DNA of 39,413 nt from Prorocentrum cordatum (lineage: Eukaryota > Sar > Dinophyceae > Prorocentrales > Prorocentraceae). The notes beneath the pieces are model-generated. The model worked only from the letters and a program-made list of their open reading frames with translations. It was not told the origin of the DNA and did no database searches. The stretch is from contig CAUYUJ010022557.1 of the NCBI GenBank assembly GCA_963575745.1, positions 82,501 to 121,913 on the forward strand, written 5' to 3'. Position numbers and translations under genes: made by a program. Each line of letters starts with the position of its first letter. The stretch's first letter is position 1. Below are positions 21,267-32,022 of the stretch, piece by piece.

Positions 21267-22250
21267 CGGGGGTGGCCTGGCCAGTTTCGCCAGAGACGTT
21301 CTCGCAATTTTGGGTTCGGAGATACCCTGAACTGGGGTGGTCTGGTCAGTTTGGCTTGACACATTCTCGCAATTCTGGGCTCGGAGATACCGACGTCTTC
21401 GTATCTTTGGGCTCGGAGATGCAGCGCGCGAGGTGGTCCAGCCGATTTTTCCAGAGACATCAGGGCTCGGGGATGTAGCGCGCGAGGTGGTGAAGCCAGT
21501 TTCGCCAGAGACATTCTCGCATCTCTGGGCTCAGAGATGACGCTTGACAGTTTCAAGCAGTTTCGCCTGAGACAGCCACGCAATTTTGGATTAAAAGATG
21601 CCTTGATCTGGACCGTCTTTTGAGACGTCGTCAGATGCTGCACGTGAGATTGTTTGGCCATTTTCGCTTGGAACGCCCTCGCATGCCTGGGTTCGGAGAT
21701 GCAGCGTGCGCGGCCAGTGTCGCCCGAGACGTCCTCGCATTTCTTGGCTCCACTTCTGGGCTCCGATATGACCTGACCTGAGGTGGTCTAGCCATTTAGC
21801 CAGGCTCGTCTGCGACATGCCGCGCACGAGGTGGTCGGGCCAGTTTCGCCTGAGACGTCCTCGTGTTTCTGGGCTCGGAGATGCAGCGCGCGCGGCCAGC
21901 GTCGTCTGAATCATGCTCGCAAGTGTACGCACCGAGATGTCCGAGCTGCCGCTTGCCAAGTGGTCCGGTCCTCGTCGCCAGAGACAGTCTCGCAACTCTG
22001 GACTCGGAGGCACCGCGCGAGCGTTGTTCTAATCAGTTTCGTATGAGACATCCTCGCAACTCTGGGTTCCGAGATGCCTCGCGCGAGAAGTGGTCTAGCC
22101 TGTTACGTTTGAGATCCTCGCAACTCAAGGATCAGCGACGCCGCGCGCGATGTGGTCTTGCCAGTTTCTTCAGACATGCCTCGCAATTCTGGGTTCCGAG
22201 ATGCCTCGCGCGAGGTAGTCCGGCGAGTTTCGCCAGCGGGGCTGTCCAGG
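21267..22250 (+). repeat. Degenerate ~64 bp tandem array, copy 2
   Basis: Same array as 3776-4815, with 55 bp absent after GAGATGTCC (about 21942). The gap lies between TCC words, so nearly one unit was lost, as expected from slippage or unequal exchange. Confidence 0.85.
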
Positions 22251-22621
22251 CTGCCGGGGGGGAATGCCAGGAAGCTCAATCCAAGCGCGCCCGCTCGATT
22301 GCGGCACATGTTGCCTTGCCCACGTTTGGCCCGAAAAATCTCAACGTAAGAATGCGGTGGTTGCATTGCGGAAAATATATGAGAAGATGCTCGACACTTC
22401 GATTGGTTCTTAAAATTTCCGGACAAGTTCGATTGATTTTTCGATCGCCATCATATTATTATGTTGATCGGAGCAGTTTGATGGAGGTGAAACAACGTGG
22501 TGGCAGTTTGCCTTGGCTGTTTTTTGGGGCGCTCGTTCAACTGACAGACTTGATCGCGAGATTTAGCGCATCTACAGAATGCTCAAGTGCACCCAAAGAT
22601 TCATCTGCTTCGAAAGAATAG
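21863..22621 (+). other. 252-codon open frame, probably not a gene
   Basis: It runs through the 64 bp array into downstream sequence. The same region of copy 1 gives shorter, differently framed open stretches because of the 55 bp difference. The predicted peptide is Arg/Ser-rich with no domain I recognise. Judged non-coding. Confidence 0.75.
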
Positions 22622-22652
22622 CCTGAGTCGATCAGCATGAGCCCAGGGCTCT

Positions 22653-24136
22653 GCTTGTTCGCGCAGGTGGGTTCGACCAGTAGCTTCGGTCTTCTGCTAC
22701 CAGAGACCTGAAGTTGGCTCGCGCTTAGAGCTCGGATCGAAGGGGCTTGGCTCTGCAGTTCTCCTGCTGAATAGCATGATATTCCTTGACCCTTCCGAGA
22801 TGTAGAGCAGCTACAGAGCTCACGATTGCACCAATGAGTTCAGAATCCTCGAAAAGGATTCGCCGAGGGCTTTGAGAGACCAGAGGTCGGTCCGTTATTC
22901 GATACGCGGGCACAACCAGTAGCTGTGCTTTTCTGTTTTCCAGATATCTGAGTTCGGTCCGCGACTCAAGTTACGATCGAAAAATATTCGCATTCTGCAA
23001 CTGTTCTGCTGTTTTGCACAGTCTTTCTTTTAAATTTCGTTCAGAGTCGGCACGGGGCTAACAAGTGCAGCTGCCGAGTCGGCAGCGTCGAACGCACCAG
23101 CTCACAGCCTCGACAAACTCGATCAAGCGCAATTATCTCGTGGAATCAGTGCTCACGCGGAAGCTCTACAGTCCACCAGCGGCAACGTTGGTTGACGGTT
23201 TACCGCTGGCGCCCACCGTTTTGGCAAGCGTTTTCTTATTTGTTCCCAATACGCGCGCCGGAAGCTTCTCCCCAGCTCCTTCGAACCGTTTGGGAACTCC
23301 CGCGCAATTCCTTTTCCAAGGCGCGCTGCCTCGTAGAGCTCCCATGGGAACTGGAGCCGGAGGAATTCGGGGGCAGGTTGGAGCTAGTTGCTCGACCAGA
23401 ACACACAGGCAATGTGACGTCGTCGGTTCGGTTTTGCTAAGACTGCTCACGACTTGAACATTCGCGCGACACGCCAGTACTTAACTTGTTCAATGAATTA
23501 TGAGGCCCTTGTTTCCTTAGTTTCGAACTATAGCCCCAGTCTTACTATCAAAACATTTGGGCCGACCGACGTCCACTGAACATCATTTTTATTTGCATTT
23601 GGTTGACGTATTTGATCTCGATGTTTTCAGCGCCCACAGAGCTCCCGAGCGCAGCAACCAAGTCAACAGCATCGGCAGCACTGGTAGGACACCTCGATAG
23701 ATTTGCGACCGGTCTACTACTCGAGCTATCTTCGAAAACCAACGTTACCTTGTAATTCCTTTTGCGCAATCCTACCGTTCCTCTGATTCGCGTGCACGCA
23801 GATGTCAAATTTGATTTCGCAATTCAGAGCAGCTACAGAGCTCTCGACTGCAGATTCCGATTCAGCGGCATCGGAATTTTGGCAGGAAGCCTCTAGAGTT
23901 TCTAATTGAAGCTATCACTCGAACTATCTATGGAAACGTAGCGTCAATATGAAACCGTTTTCAGTTATCCAGATTGCTTTTTCATTGTAAGATCGAGATG
24001 TAGGTTCGCTCACAGATCTGCCTTTTCGCGCGTGGCCGCGATCAGCAGCCACGCTCTTCGACTGTGAGATCCGAGGTTGGTCTGCTATTCCAGCAATCCT
24101 CGAAAACTCTCCCTGACCATGAGGGCTTTCGCGCCA
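22653..24136 (+). mobile_element. Two eroded A/B-type elements, copy 2
   Basis: Equivalent of 5216-6700: diverged satellite words, a hairpin-type 3' end at about 23176-23216, then an old head-60 and body from about 23324. In this copy the hairpin arm reads CCAGCGGCAA, which pairs fully with CCGCTGG where copy 1 has a G-T wobble. Confidence 0.6.
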
Positions 24137-24395
24137 CAGTCCGCGAGATATTATTTGTGGAGTTAAGTTGGTTGTAGAATTAGAAGCCAGCAGCGAAGGG
24201 CGGCCAGCTGCTCTTTCCAGCGCTGGACCAGACACCTCTCAGCGCCTCCTTCGAGCGCCCCGCGTGTCCCGGGAAACTGGGAACCGGCGGTAAACCGTCA
24301 ACCTTGGTTACCGCCGGGAATTCGTAGAGCCTCCTCAATATACATGAATGGAATGCGGACGCGGCAATCTCGCATTCTGCGCGCGCGGGGGTGCG

Positions 24396-24739
24396 GTTTC
24401 ATGGAGGGGGACGTGGAGGAGAAGAAGGAGTGAGGAGGAGAAGGAGATGGAGAAGGCTGAGGAAGAGAAGGAGGAGGAGAAGAAGGAGCAGGCGGAGGAG
24501 AAAGAGGGGGAGGAGGAAGAGGAGGATGACGAGCAGGAGGGGGAAGGATGGAGAGGGAGAAGAGGGACGATGATGATGATGACGATGATGATGATGAGGA
24601 GGAGGAGGAGGAGGAGGAAAATGAGGAGAAGGACGAAGAGAAGGAGCAGGAGGAGAAAGAGGAGAAGCAGCAGGTGAAGAAGGAAGAGGAGGAGGAGAAG
24701 GAGGAGAAGGAAGAGGACGAGGAGCAGGAGAACGAATAG
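24396..24739. repeat. GAG/GAT trinucleotide tract, copy 2
   Basis: Ten GAT/GAC and eight GAG/GAA triplets at the core, against 13 and 11 in copy 1: 18 bp shorter. Confidence 0.92.
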
Positions 24740-24750
24740 TTTGTTGGTTT

Positions 24751-25757
24751 CCAGCTCTGGTAGATACTTGCAACGAGCGCTCCTGATGGTCTTCGCCCAA
24801 TCGATGTGCCGAACAGCTCTGATCTCATCTGCAGCTCGATCTACATCAAGAAAGGCATGGTCATCTCTGAAGAAAAAACTACAAATAGTGTTTCGATTCC
24901 AACTCTGGGAGCAAACCGGGTCCGGGCATCTAGATACTTGATACTAGCGGTTCCGATGATTTCCTTTCGATTGCTCTGCCAGACAGCTCTGTAGCTCATC
25001 TGCAGCTCGAGTCATCTCAATAAAGTCCTGATAATCTCTCAAAGAAAATTAGCAGACTACGAATAGTTGTTCGAACCCAGCTCAGGTAGCACACCGAGTT
25101 CGGGCATCTAGATACTCGAGACTAGCGCCTCTGATCAGTTCCTCCCGATTACTGTGCCGAACAGTTCTCTAGCTCATCTGAAGATCGAGCTGCATCAAAA
25201 AACTAATAAATATTTCTAAAAAATAGCAGAGTACGAGTAGTTGTTCGGACCCAGCTCTGGTAGCAGACCGCTTTTGGGCATCTAGATACTTGAGACTAGC
25301 GCTTTTGATCATGTCCTTTTCGATTGCTGTGCCAAACAACTGTGTAGCGCATCTGCAGCTCGAGATATCTCAAGAAACCCATAATCATCTCCAAAAAATT
25401 AGCAGAGTACGAATAGGTTTTCGGACCCAGCTCTGGTAGCAGACCGAGTCCGGGCATCCAGATACGTGAGACTTTCGTTTCCGACGATTATCTTCAGGTT
25501 GTTGTGCCGAACAGCTCTGTAGCTCATCTGCAGCTCGAGTTACATCAAGAAACTCATCAGCATCTCAAAAAATTGCAGGGTATGAATATTTTTGGGGACC
25601 CTGCTCTGGTCGCAAATCGGGTTCAGGCATCTAGATAGTTAGGACGAACGCGCCTGATCATTCTAGATAGATTAGGTGTGCCTGCCAGCTCTGTGGCTCT
25701 TCTACACCTCGAGGTAGCTACAGACAACCGACAGCACGTACCAAGACGACACTAAAC
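24751..25757 (-). repeat. ~177 bp satellite array, copy 2
   Basis: Six units matching 7333-8340 one for one, with scattered substitutions and indels of 1-3 bp. No unit was gained or lost since the duplication. Confidence 0.87.
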
Positions 25758-25960
25758 AGCCGATCCCGCCCACATGCTTTTCGGCAGTAATATGTACCCG
25801 ATCGACATGAGATTAAGATGGCGATCGGGAGAAAAAACACTAGAGCTCAAACGAATCTTCAACTGTAGAGAAATCGAATTTAAACTGAGCAAAATTATGC
25901 AAAACTTCCGTCGAGAATTTTAGGCCAACTAGCCCCCCAGCGCGCCGGAATTACTCTCTA

Positions 25961-26397
25961 GTTTCGCCGCTCCGCTCTCAGGGAATCTCTGCGAGTCACG
26001 TGCTCTTTTTCTTTTCCGATACGCGCGCACAAGGCCCTTTCCGCAGCTCTTGCGAAGCTCCTTGGAAGCTCCTGCGAAGCTTCCTTTCCGCAGTCCGCTA
26101 ACTCCCCAGCCCTCCCCCTGAGCGCCCTTGCAGGCGCCCTCCACGGAGGTCCCACGCGCCTCGCACGACGCCGCTTCCGAGGCTTTTCCCGGATAGCTCT
26201 CCAAGAAGGGGCCAGATACGAGGGCTTGAGAGTAGATGCGGGCGGCAGACGTCGGCCGTTCTTTCCGGCGCCTCGCGAGACGCCTTGCCGCGCTCCTGCG
26301 ACCACCAGAAGGTGCCGGCAGGCGTCTTTCTCTTCGCCCCCAGCACGCGCGCGGGAAGCCTTTCTCCAGCTCGCTCGAAGCTCCTTCGGGGCCCTTG
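25961..26397. repeat. 437 bp block present only in copy 2
   Basis: It lies between ...ACTCTCTA and CAGCGCTCCTC, which are one base apart in copy 1 (8544/8546). It contains a diverged C-like start (TTTTCCCGGATAGCTCTCC, about 26185-26205) and a G-C-rich body. I cannot tell an insertion in copy 2 from a deletion in copy 1. Confidence 0.75.
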
Positions 26398-26486
26398 CAG
26401 CGCTCCTCTTCGCAAGCTTGCAGCAGCTGCCAGGCATGCTTCGCAGCGCCCCGTCCACCCCGCACAGACATGTCTCGAGAGAAATA

Positions 26487-26653
26487 TCACGTAAAGCTCT
26501 TCGGCATCCATGAGCAAGAGGAATTCCAGCGCGGGGCAGAGCTGGTACCTCGCATAGCTCTTAGGCATCGATGAGCTAGGCGAATTCCGGCGCGGGGCGC
26601 AGCTCGTACCTCGTAGAGCTCTTCGGCTTCGATGAGGTAAAGAAATTCTAGAC
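26487..26653 (+). repeat. Three tandem diverged head-60 modules, copy 2
   Basis: Equivalent of 8637-8800, same order and spacing, few substitutions. Confidence 0.8.
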
Positions 26654-26750
26654 GGTTCGCGCATCCCCACCAGCCCGTCCAGAAACGACGCCCAGGCGAG
26701 TAGAGGGTCGTCCTGAGGGGCTTTTCGGCGTCTTGGGTGCCTCGGGGGGG

Positions 26751-26865
26751 CCTCTTTGGGCCGTTTGGGATCCTCTTGGGGGCCTCTTGGGGGCCTCTTG
26801 GGGCCACGTTGGGGCCATCTTGGGGCCTCTTGGCGCCTCCTGGGCGCTTCTTGGGGCCATCTTGG
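26751..26865. repeat. 12 bp GGCCTCTTGGGG array
   Basis: About nine to ten imperfect 12-mers (CCTCTTGGGGGC, CATCTTGGGGCC and variants). Copy 1 has a single CCTCTTGG at 8899-8906, about 107 bp less. Confidence 0.9.
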
Positions 26866-26879
26866 AGGAAATCGATCAA

Positions 26880-27050
26880 AGAAGAGGAGAGCTTTAATTA
26901 GCGCTGCCCCCTCAGAAGGCCAAAATGGGGCCAAAACCTTAGTAAAATCTATGATTTTGGCTTCAAAGAAGAGGGGAGCTTCAATTAGCGCTGCCCCCTC
27001 AGAAGGCCAAAAATGGGGGCAAAACCTTAGTAAAATCAATGATTTGGGCT
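26880..27050. repeat. 87 bp tandem repeat, two units, copy 2
   Basis: Units start at 26880 and 26967. One unit fewer than copy 1. Confidence 0.92.
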
Positions 27051-27211
27051 TCCTCGGCGATGCCGTTTTGGACGCTCTGACCGCTCCCCGCCCCTCCTGT
27101 CCAGGGCAGCGGGGAGGGGGTAGGGGGAGGGGTAAACCCCTCCCCGAAGGGGAAGAAGGAGGGGTGGAAGAGGAAACTCGTTAAACCACCGACGCCCTAA
27201 AGGGCTGGTGG

Positions 27212-27590
27212 GTTTCCGGCGCAGGTAAACGCTTGCCGGTCAACGATTCGCGCAGCGAGTCGCCGGAACATGCAGCGCGTCCCAGGGCGCTTCGCAGCAC
27301 GTCAAGCGCGCTTCGCCGCGCTTCAGACACGCTTCGAAGCGTCGCTGAAAGCCTTTCAAGCACGCGTCGCCGCGCTTCAGGCACGCATCGAAGCGCCCCT
27401 GGAGACGACCCAAAAGCGTTTCGCGGCGCTTCACGCACGCTTAACGGCGTCACTTCAAGCGTGCGCCAAAGCGTTCCACACGCACTTTGGGCGCTGCCGC
27501 CCACGCTTCCACGCGCGCTTTGGTCGCTTCCACGCACGCTTTAGCGCGCGCGGATTGTCCGGACAGCTCTTTGTAGACTCAGAAAGCTTT
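27212..27590 (+). repeat. Degenerate 50-60 bp GCGCTTC/CACGC repeats, copy 2
   Basis: Equivalent of 9340-9720. A small difference near 27507 (CTTCCACGCGCG for CTTCCCACGCG) changes the frame, so the plus open frame is longer here (27270-27695). No domain recognised. Confidence 0.6.
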
Positions 27591-27847
27591 CAGAGAAGCC
27601 AGCGTTGTGGCTGGCTGGGCCGGACGCAGAAGCTCGCCAGCAAACGTCGCCGCTCCAACTTGCAGCGTATCCCGGAGCGCATCGAAGCACGTTAAGCGCT
27701 CTTCGACGCGCTTGAGGCACGCGTCGCAGCGTCGCGTGAGGCGCACGAGCGCTTCAGAGTGTGTACCCCACAGAGCTGTTCGACGGGATACATCGTAGAG
27801 CTTCGGCATCGATGAGCTAGATAAATACCTCGTAGAGCTCTTCGTTA

Positions 27848-28191
27848 TTCCCGGATAGCCTCTTGGGCTACATAGGGCTGTTAGAAGAGAAGCCGGCGGG
27901 TGCGCGTGCATCGCCGCACTCCCACGCCCCCCGCCCCACGATCCCCGCAGCGTCTCGCCGGGGCCTGCAGCGCGTCCGGGAGCGCTCCAGGTACGCTGCG
28001 CAGCGTGCCCCCACGTGCGCAGGCACGCGTGGAAGCGTCGCTATCAGCGCTTCGGGAGCTCTTCAGGAGAGCTTTCCAGCGCCCCTCGAGCTCCGCCGCG
28101 CGAGGTTTCCAGCGCCACCACGCACGTTCAACGCGTGCGTCAGGCCGCCCTATGTTCTCTTGGTTGGCTATCCGGGTTTGGGACGACAGGT
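27848..28191 (+). mobile_element. C-family element, Cb variant, copy 2
   Basis: It starts between A27847 and T27848. The inverted ends are CCCGGATAGCC (27850-27860) and GGCTATCCGGG (28166-28176), a perfect 11 bp pair. They differ from the ordinary C ends at the same position on both sides (GAGAGC/GCTCTC against GATAGC/GCTATC). Confidence 0.82.
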
Positions 28192-28324
28192 CGACGAGCT
28201 AGAGCTATCAGCGCTGGAGCCGAAAAAATATTCGCATTCTTAACTCGAGCTACGAATGAGCTACAGAGCTGTTCGGCACAGCAATCGGAAGGAAAACTCG
28301 GGCGCCGCGCCCTCGCGCGCGTAA

Positions 28325-31168
28325 TTCCCGGAGAGCTCTCTGAGAGCTATAGGGCTTTAGATTAGAGGCCGGACGGTGGTGGTGCCTGCCAGCAGCCCAT
28401 CTTCGCTGGTCCACGATCCCCGGAGGGGCCTGTAAAAGACGGCAGCGTGCTGGGGGGCGCTTCCGGCAGGCGTCCACGCGTGCCTGTGCGCGCGCAGGTG
28501 CGCGTGGAAGCGTCGCTGGCAGCGCTTCAGAAGCGCTTCAGGGGAGCCCCCCAGAGCTTGTCAGGAGAGCTTTCCAGAGTACGCCTCTTTGCTATCCGGG
28601 TTTTTCCCAGAGAGCTCTCTGAGAGCTATAGGGCTTTAGATTAGAAGCCGGATGGTGGTGGTGCCTGCCAGCAGCCCATCTTCGCCGGTCCACGATCCCC
28701 GCAGCGATTTGTGAAAGGTCGCAGCGTGTCCGGGAGCGCTTCAGGCACGCGCCCCGCGTGTTTGCACGCGCGCAGGCACGCGTGGAAGCGTCGCTGGCAG
28801 CGCTTCAGAAGCGCTCCAGGAGAGCTCCCCAGAGCTCTTCAGGAAAGCTTGGCCAGAGTATGCCTCTTTTCCCAGAGAGCTCTCTGAGAGCTATAGGGCT
28901 TTAGATTAGAAGCCGGACGGTGGTGGTGCCTGCCAGCAGCCCATCTTCGCTGATCCACGATCCCCGGAGGGGCCTGTAAAAGACGGCAGCGTGCTGGGGG
29001 GCGCTTCCGGCAGGCGTCCACGCGTGCCTGTGCGCGCGCAGGCGCGCGTGGAAGCGTCGCTGGCAGCGCTTCAGAAGCGCTTCAGGGGAGCCCCCCAGAG
29101 CTTGTCAGGAGAGCTTTCCAGAGTATGCCTCTTTGCTATCCGGGTTTTTTCCCAGAGAGCTCTCTGAGAGCTGTAGGGCTTTAGATTAGAAGCCGGATGG
29201 TGGTGGTGCCTGCCAGCAGCCCATCTTCGCCGGTCCACGATCCCCGCAGCGACTTGTAAAAGGTCGCAGCGTGTCCGGGAGCGCTTCAGGCACGCGTCCC
29301 GCGTGTTTGCACGCGTGCAGGCACGCGTGGAAGCGTCGCTGGCAGCGCTTCAGAAGCGCCCCAGGAGAGCTCCCCAGAGCTCTTCAGGAAAGCTTGGCCA
29401 GAGTATGCTTCTTTTCCCAGAGAGCTCTCTGAGAGCTATCTGGTTTTACATTAGAAGCCGGACGGTGGTGGTGCCTGCCAGCAGCTCCTCCACGGCGGTC
29501 CAGAATCGTCGCAGAAAGTTGTGTGAGGTCGCAGCGTGTCCAGGAGCGCTTCCGGCACGCGTCCACGCGTGCCTGCACGCGCGCAGGCACGCGTGGAAGC
29601 GTGCCTGGCAGCGCTTCAGAAGCGCCTCTGGAGAGCTCCCCGGGGCTCTCCAAGAAAGCTTTCCAGCGTGAGTGCCTCTTTGCTCTGCGGGTTTTGGAAG
29701 CTACCAAGTTCCCGGATAAATCTCTGAGAGCTACAGGGTTTTAGATTAGAAGCCGGACGGCGGTGGCGCCTGCCAGCAGCTCCTCCACGGCGGCCCAGAA
29801 TCGTCGCAGCGACCTGTTTGAGGTGGCAGCGTGTCCGGGTGCGCTTCCGGCACGCGTTCACGGGTGCCTGCGCGCGCGGAAGCGACGTTGGCAGCGCTTG
29901 AGAAGCGCTTCAGAGGAGCCCCCCAGAGCTCTTCAGGACAGCTTTCCAGTATGAGCGCCTCCTTGGTCTCCGGGTTTTGGACGCTACCAAGTTCCGGGAG
30001 AGCTCTCTGAGAGCTATACGCTTTTAGATTACAAGTTGGACGGTGGTGGTGCCTGCCAGCAGCCCATCTTCGCCGGTCCAGAATCCCCGCAGAAAGTTGC
30101 GTGAGGTCGCAGCGTGTCCGGGAGCGCTTCCGGCACGCGTCCACGCGTGCAGGCACGCGTGGAAGCGTCGCTGGCAGCGCTTCAGAAGCGCCCCAGGAGA
30201 GCTCCCCAGAGCTCTTCAGTTTCCGGAGAGCTCTCTGAAAGCTATAGGGCTTTAGAAGCCGGACGGTGGTGGTGCCTGCCAGCAGCCCATCTTCGCCGGT
30301 CCACGATCCCCGGAGGAGCTTGTAAAATGTCGCAGCGTGTCCGGGGGCGCTTCCGGCACGCGTCCACGCGCGCCCGCAGGCGTGCAGGCACGCGTGGAAG
30401 CGTCGCTGGCAGCGCTTCAGCAGCGCTTCAGGAGAGATCCCCAGAGCCCCTCAGGAAAACTATCCAGAGTGTTCAGAACTTCGCAGGGAAGCTTTCCCGC
30501 GCCCCCAGAGCTCCGTCACGCGATGTTTCCAGCGTCTCCACGCACCCTAGACCGCATGCGTGTGCTGCGTTTGTTCCCGGAGAGCCCTCTGAGAGCTATA
30601 GGGCTTTAGATTCGAAGCCGGACAGTGGTGGTGCTTGCCAGCAGCTCCTCCACGGCGCCCCACGTTCCCCGCAGCGACCTGCCAGAGGTCGCAGCGGGTC
30701 CGGAACCGCTTCCCGCACGCGCCCACGCGTGCAGGCACGCGTGGAGGCGCCGCTGGCAGCGCTTCAGAAGAGCTTCCCAGGCCTCTCCAGGAATGCTTTC
30801 TAGTGTGAGTGCTTCTTTGCTTTCCGGGTTTTGAACGCTACCAAGTACCTCGCAGAGCTCTTCGGCATCGATGAGCTAGAGGAATTCCTTCGCGGGGTGT
30901 AGCTAGTTTCCCGGAGAGCTCTCTGAGAGCTATAGGGTTTTAGATTTAGAAGCCGGACGGTGGTGGTGCCTGCCAGCAGCTCCTCCACGGCGCTCCAGAA
31001 TCGTCGGACAAAGTTGCAGGTCCCGGCAGCTGGTCCGGGGGCGCTTCCGGCACGCGGGCACGCGTGCCTGCACGCGCGCGGGCACGCGTAGGGGCGTGCC
31101 TGGCAGCGCTTCAGAAGCGCTTCAGAAGACCCCTCTCTTTGCTCTCCGGTTTTTGGACGCTACCAAGT
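28325..31168 (+). repeat. Head-to-tail array of C-family units, copy 2
   Basis: Units start near 28325, 28604, 28870, 29150, 29415, 29709, 29993, 30221, 30574 and 30907, with a solo head-60 near 30846-30906. 28325-28869 and 28870-29414 are near-identical dimers; copy 1 has one dimer. Shortened palindromes (for example CCACGCGTGC-AG-GCACGCGTGG at about 30141) show loss of the palindrome centre. Confidence 0.9.
30114..30803 (+). other. 229-codon open frame through three C units, probably not a gene
   Basis: It passes through three consecutive C units and shows repeated ARVEASLAALQ-type peptides. The corresponding copy 1 region (11700-12370) is broken. Judged a by-product of GC-rich repeats. 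Confidence 0.75.
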
Positions 31169-32022
31169 AACTCGTAGAGTTTCCCCTAGCTACTTGCTGG
31201 AAGCTTAGGAGTAATAACTCGTAGAGCTTCCCTCAGCTAGTTGCTGGAAACTTAAGAGTACCACGTAGAGCTCTTCGGCATCGATGAGCTAGAGGAATTC
31301 CGGCGCGGGGTGGAGCTACTTCGCCCACCGGGGTCGGGCGGACAGAGTTCCCGGGGAGCTCTCTGAGAGCTATTGGGTTTTAGATTAGAAGCCGGACGGT
31401 GGTGGTGCCCGCCAGCAGCCCATCTCGGCCAGTCCAGGATCCCCGCAGCAAGTCGCCCGGGGTCGCAGCGGGTCCGGGAGCGCGTCCGCCGAGCGTCCAA
31501 GCGTGCTTGCGCGCGTGCAGGCACGCGTGGAAGCGTTCCTGGCAGCGTGTCAGAAGCGCTGCAGGGGGGTCCCCGGGGTTGTGAAGGAAAGCGTTTCCAG
31601 AGCATTCAGCAACGTGGGGAAGTTTTCCAGCGGCTCCGGAGCTCTGTCTACAGAGCTGATACTCACAGGAACCCTCTTAGAATCATTAGGCGCGTTTGTC
31701 TGTTGCATCTAGAGGTGTGAACTCGGTCTGCTCAGTCGAGCTAGCTCCGCGAAACTATCGAATCATCCCCAGAGAGCTCGCTGAGAGCTATAGGGTTTCA
31801 GATACCTCGTAGAGCTCTTCGGCATCGATGAGCTAGAGGAATTCCGGCGCGGGGTGGAGCTAGTTTCCCGGAGAGCTCTCTGAGAGCTAGAGGGTTTTAG
31901 ATTACAAGCTGGACGGTGGTGGTGCCCGCCAGCAGCCCATCTCCGCCGCTCCACGATCCGCGCAGCAACTCGCCCGCGCCGGGAGCGGGCCCCGGGGCGC
32001 TTCCGGCACGCGTCCACGCGTA
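31169..32022 (+). repeat. B heads, head-60 and C units, copy 2 end
   Basis: Equivalent of 12737-13590. The last C unit stops at GTCCACGCGT (32022), eight bases into the palindrome, and a head-60 follows. Confidence 0.8.

Larger units (their letters stand above)
24277..25960 (-). mobile_element. Long B-family element, minus orientation, copy 2
   Basis: Equivalent of 6841-8545: hairpin near 24285-24316, GAG/GAT tract 24396-24739, satellite about 24751-25757, left body to 25960. The 437 bp block specific to this copy begins exactly at its outer edge. Confidence 0.75.
26098..27039 (-). other. 313-codon open frame across repeats, probably not a gene
   Basis: This is the longest open frame in the window. 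It crosses the 87 bp repeats, the 12 bp array, three head-60 modules and the 437 bp block. Copy 1 breaks it into shorter frames. The peptide is made of repeated 29-residue and Pro/Arg/Gln-rich pieces. Repeat periods that are multiples of three (87, 12, 60) explain its openness. Transcript evidence would be needed to think otherwise. Confidence 0.75.
18981..32022 (+). repeat. Large direct duplication, copy 2 (13.0 kb)
   Basis: This segment repeats 1490-13590 in the same order and orientation. It is 941 bp longer, mainly from the 437 bp block (25961-26397), the extra 545 bp C dimer near 28870-29414 and a longer 12 bp array (26751-26865). It is shorter in the 64 bp array, the GAG/GAT tract and the 87 bp array. 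Its left end cuts an A element. Its right end is followed directly by a head-60. Confidence 0.93.

Noticed and set aside
26098-27039. 313-codon minus-strand gene
   Set aside because: It spans four unrelated repeat types and breaks in copy 1. Openness follows from repeat periods divisible by three.
1490-32022. Giant LTR-like structure: two direct repeats around a 5.4 kb interior
   Set aside because: The interior has no primer-binding site, polypurine tract or pol-like frame, and the repeats are 12-13 kb mosaics of other elements. A segmental duplication fits better.
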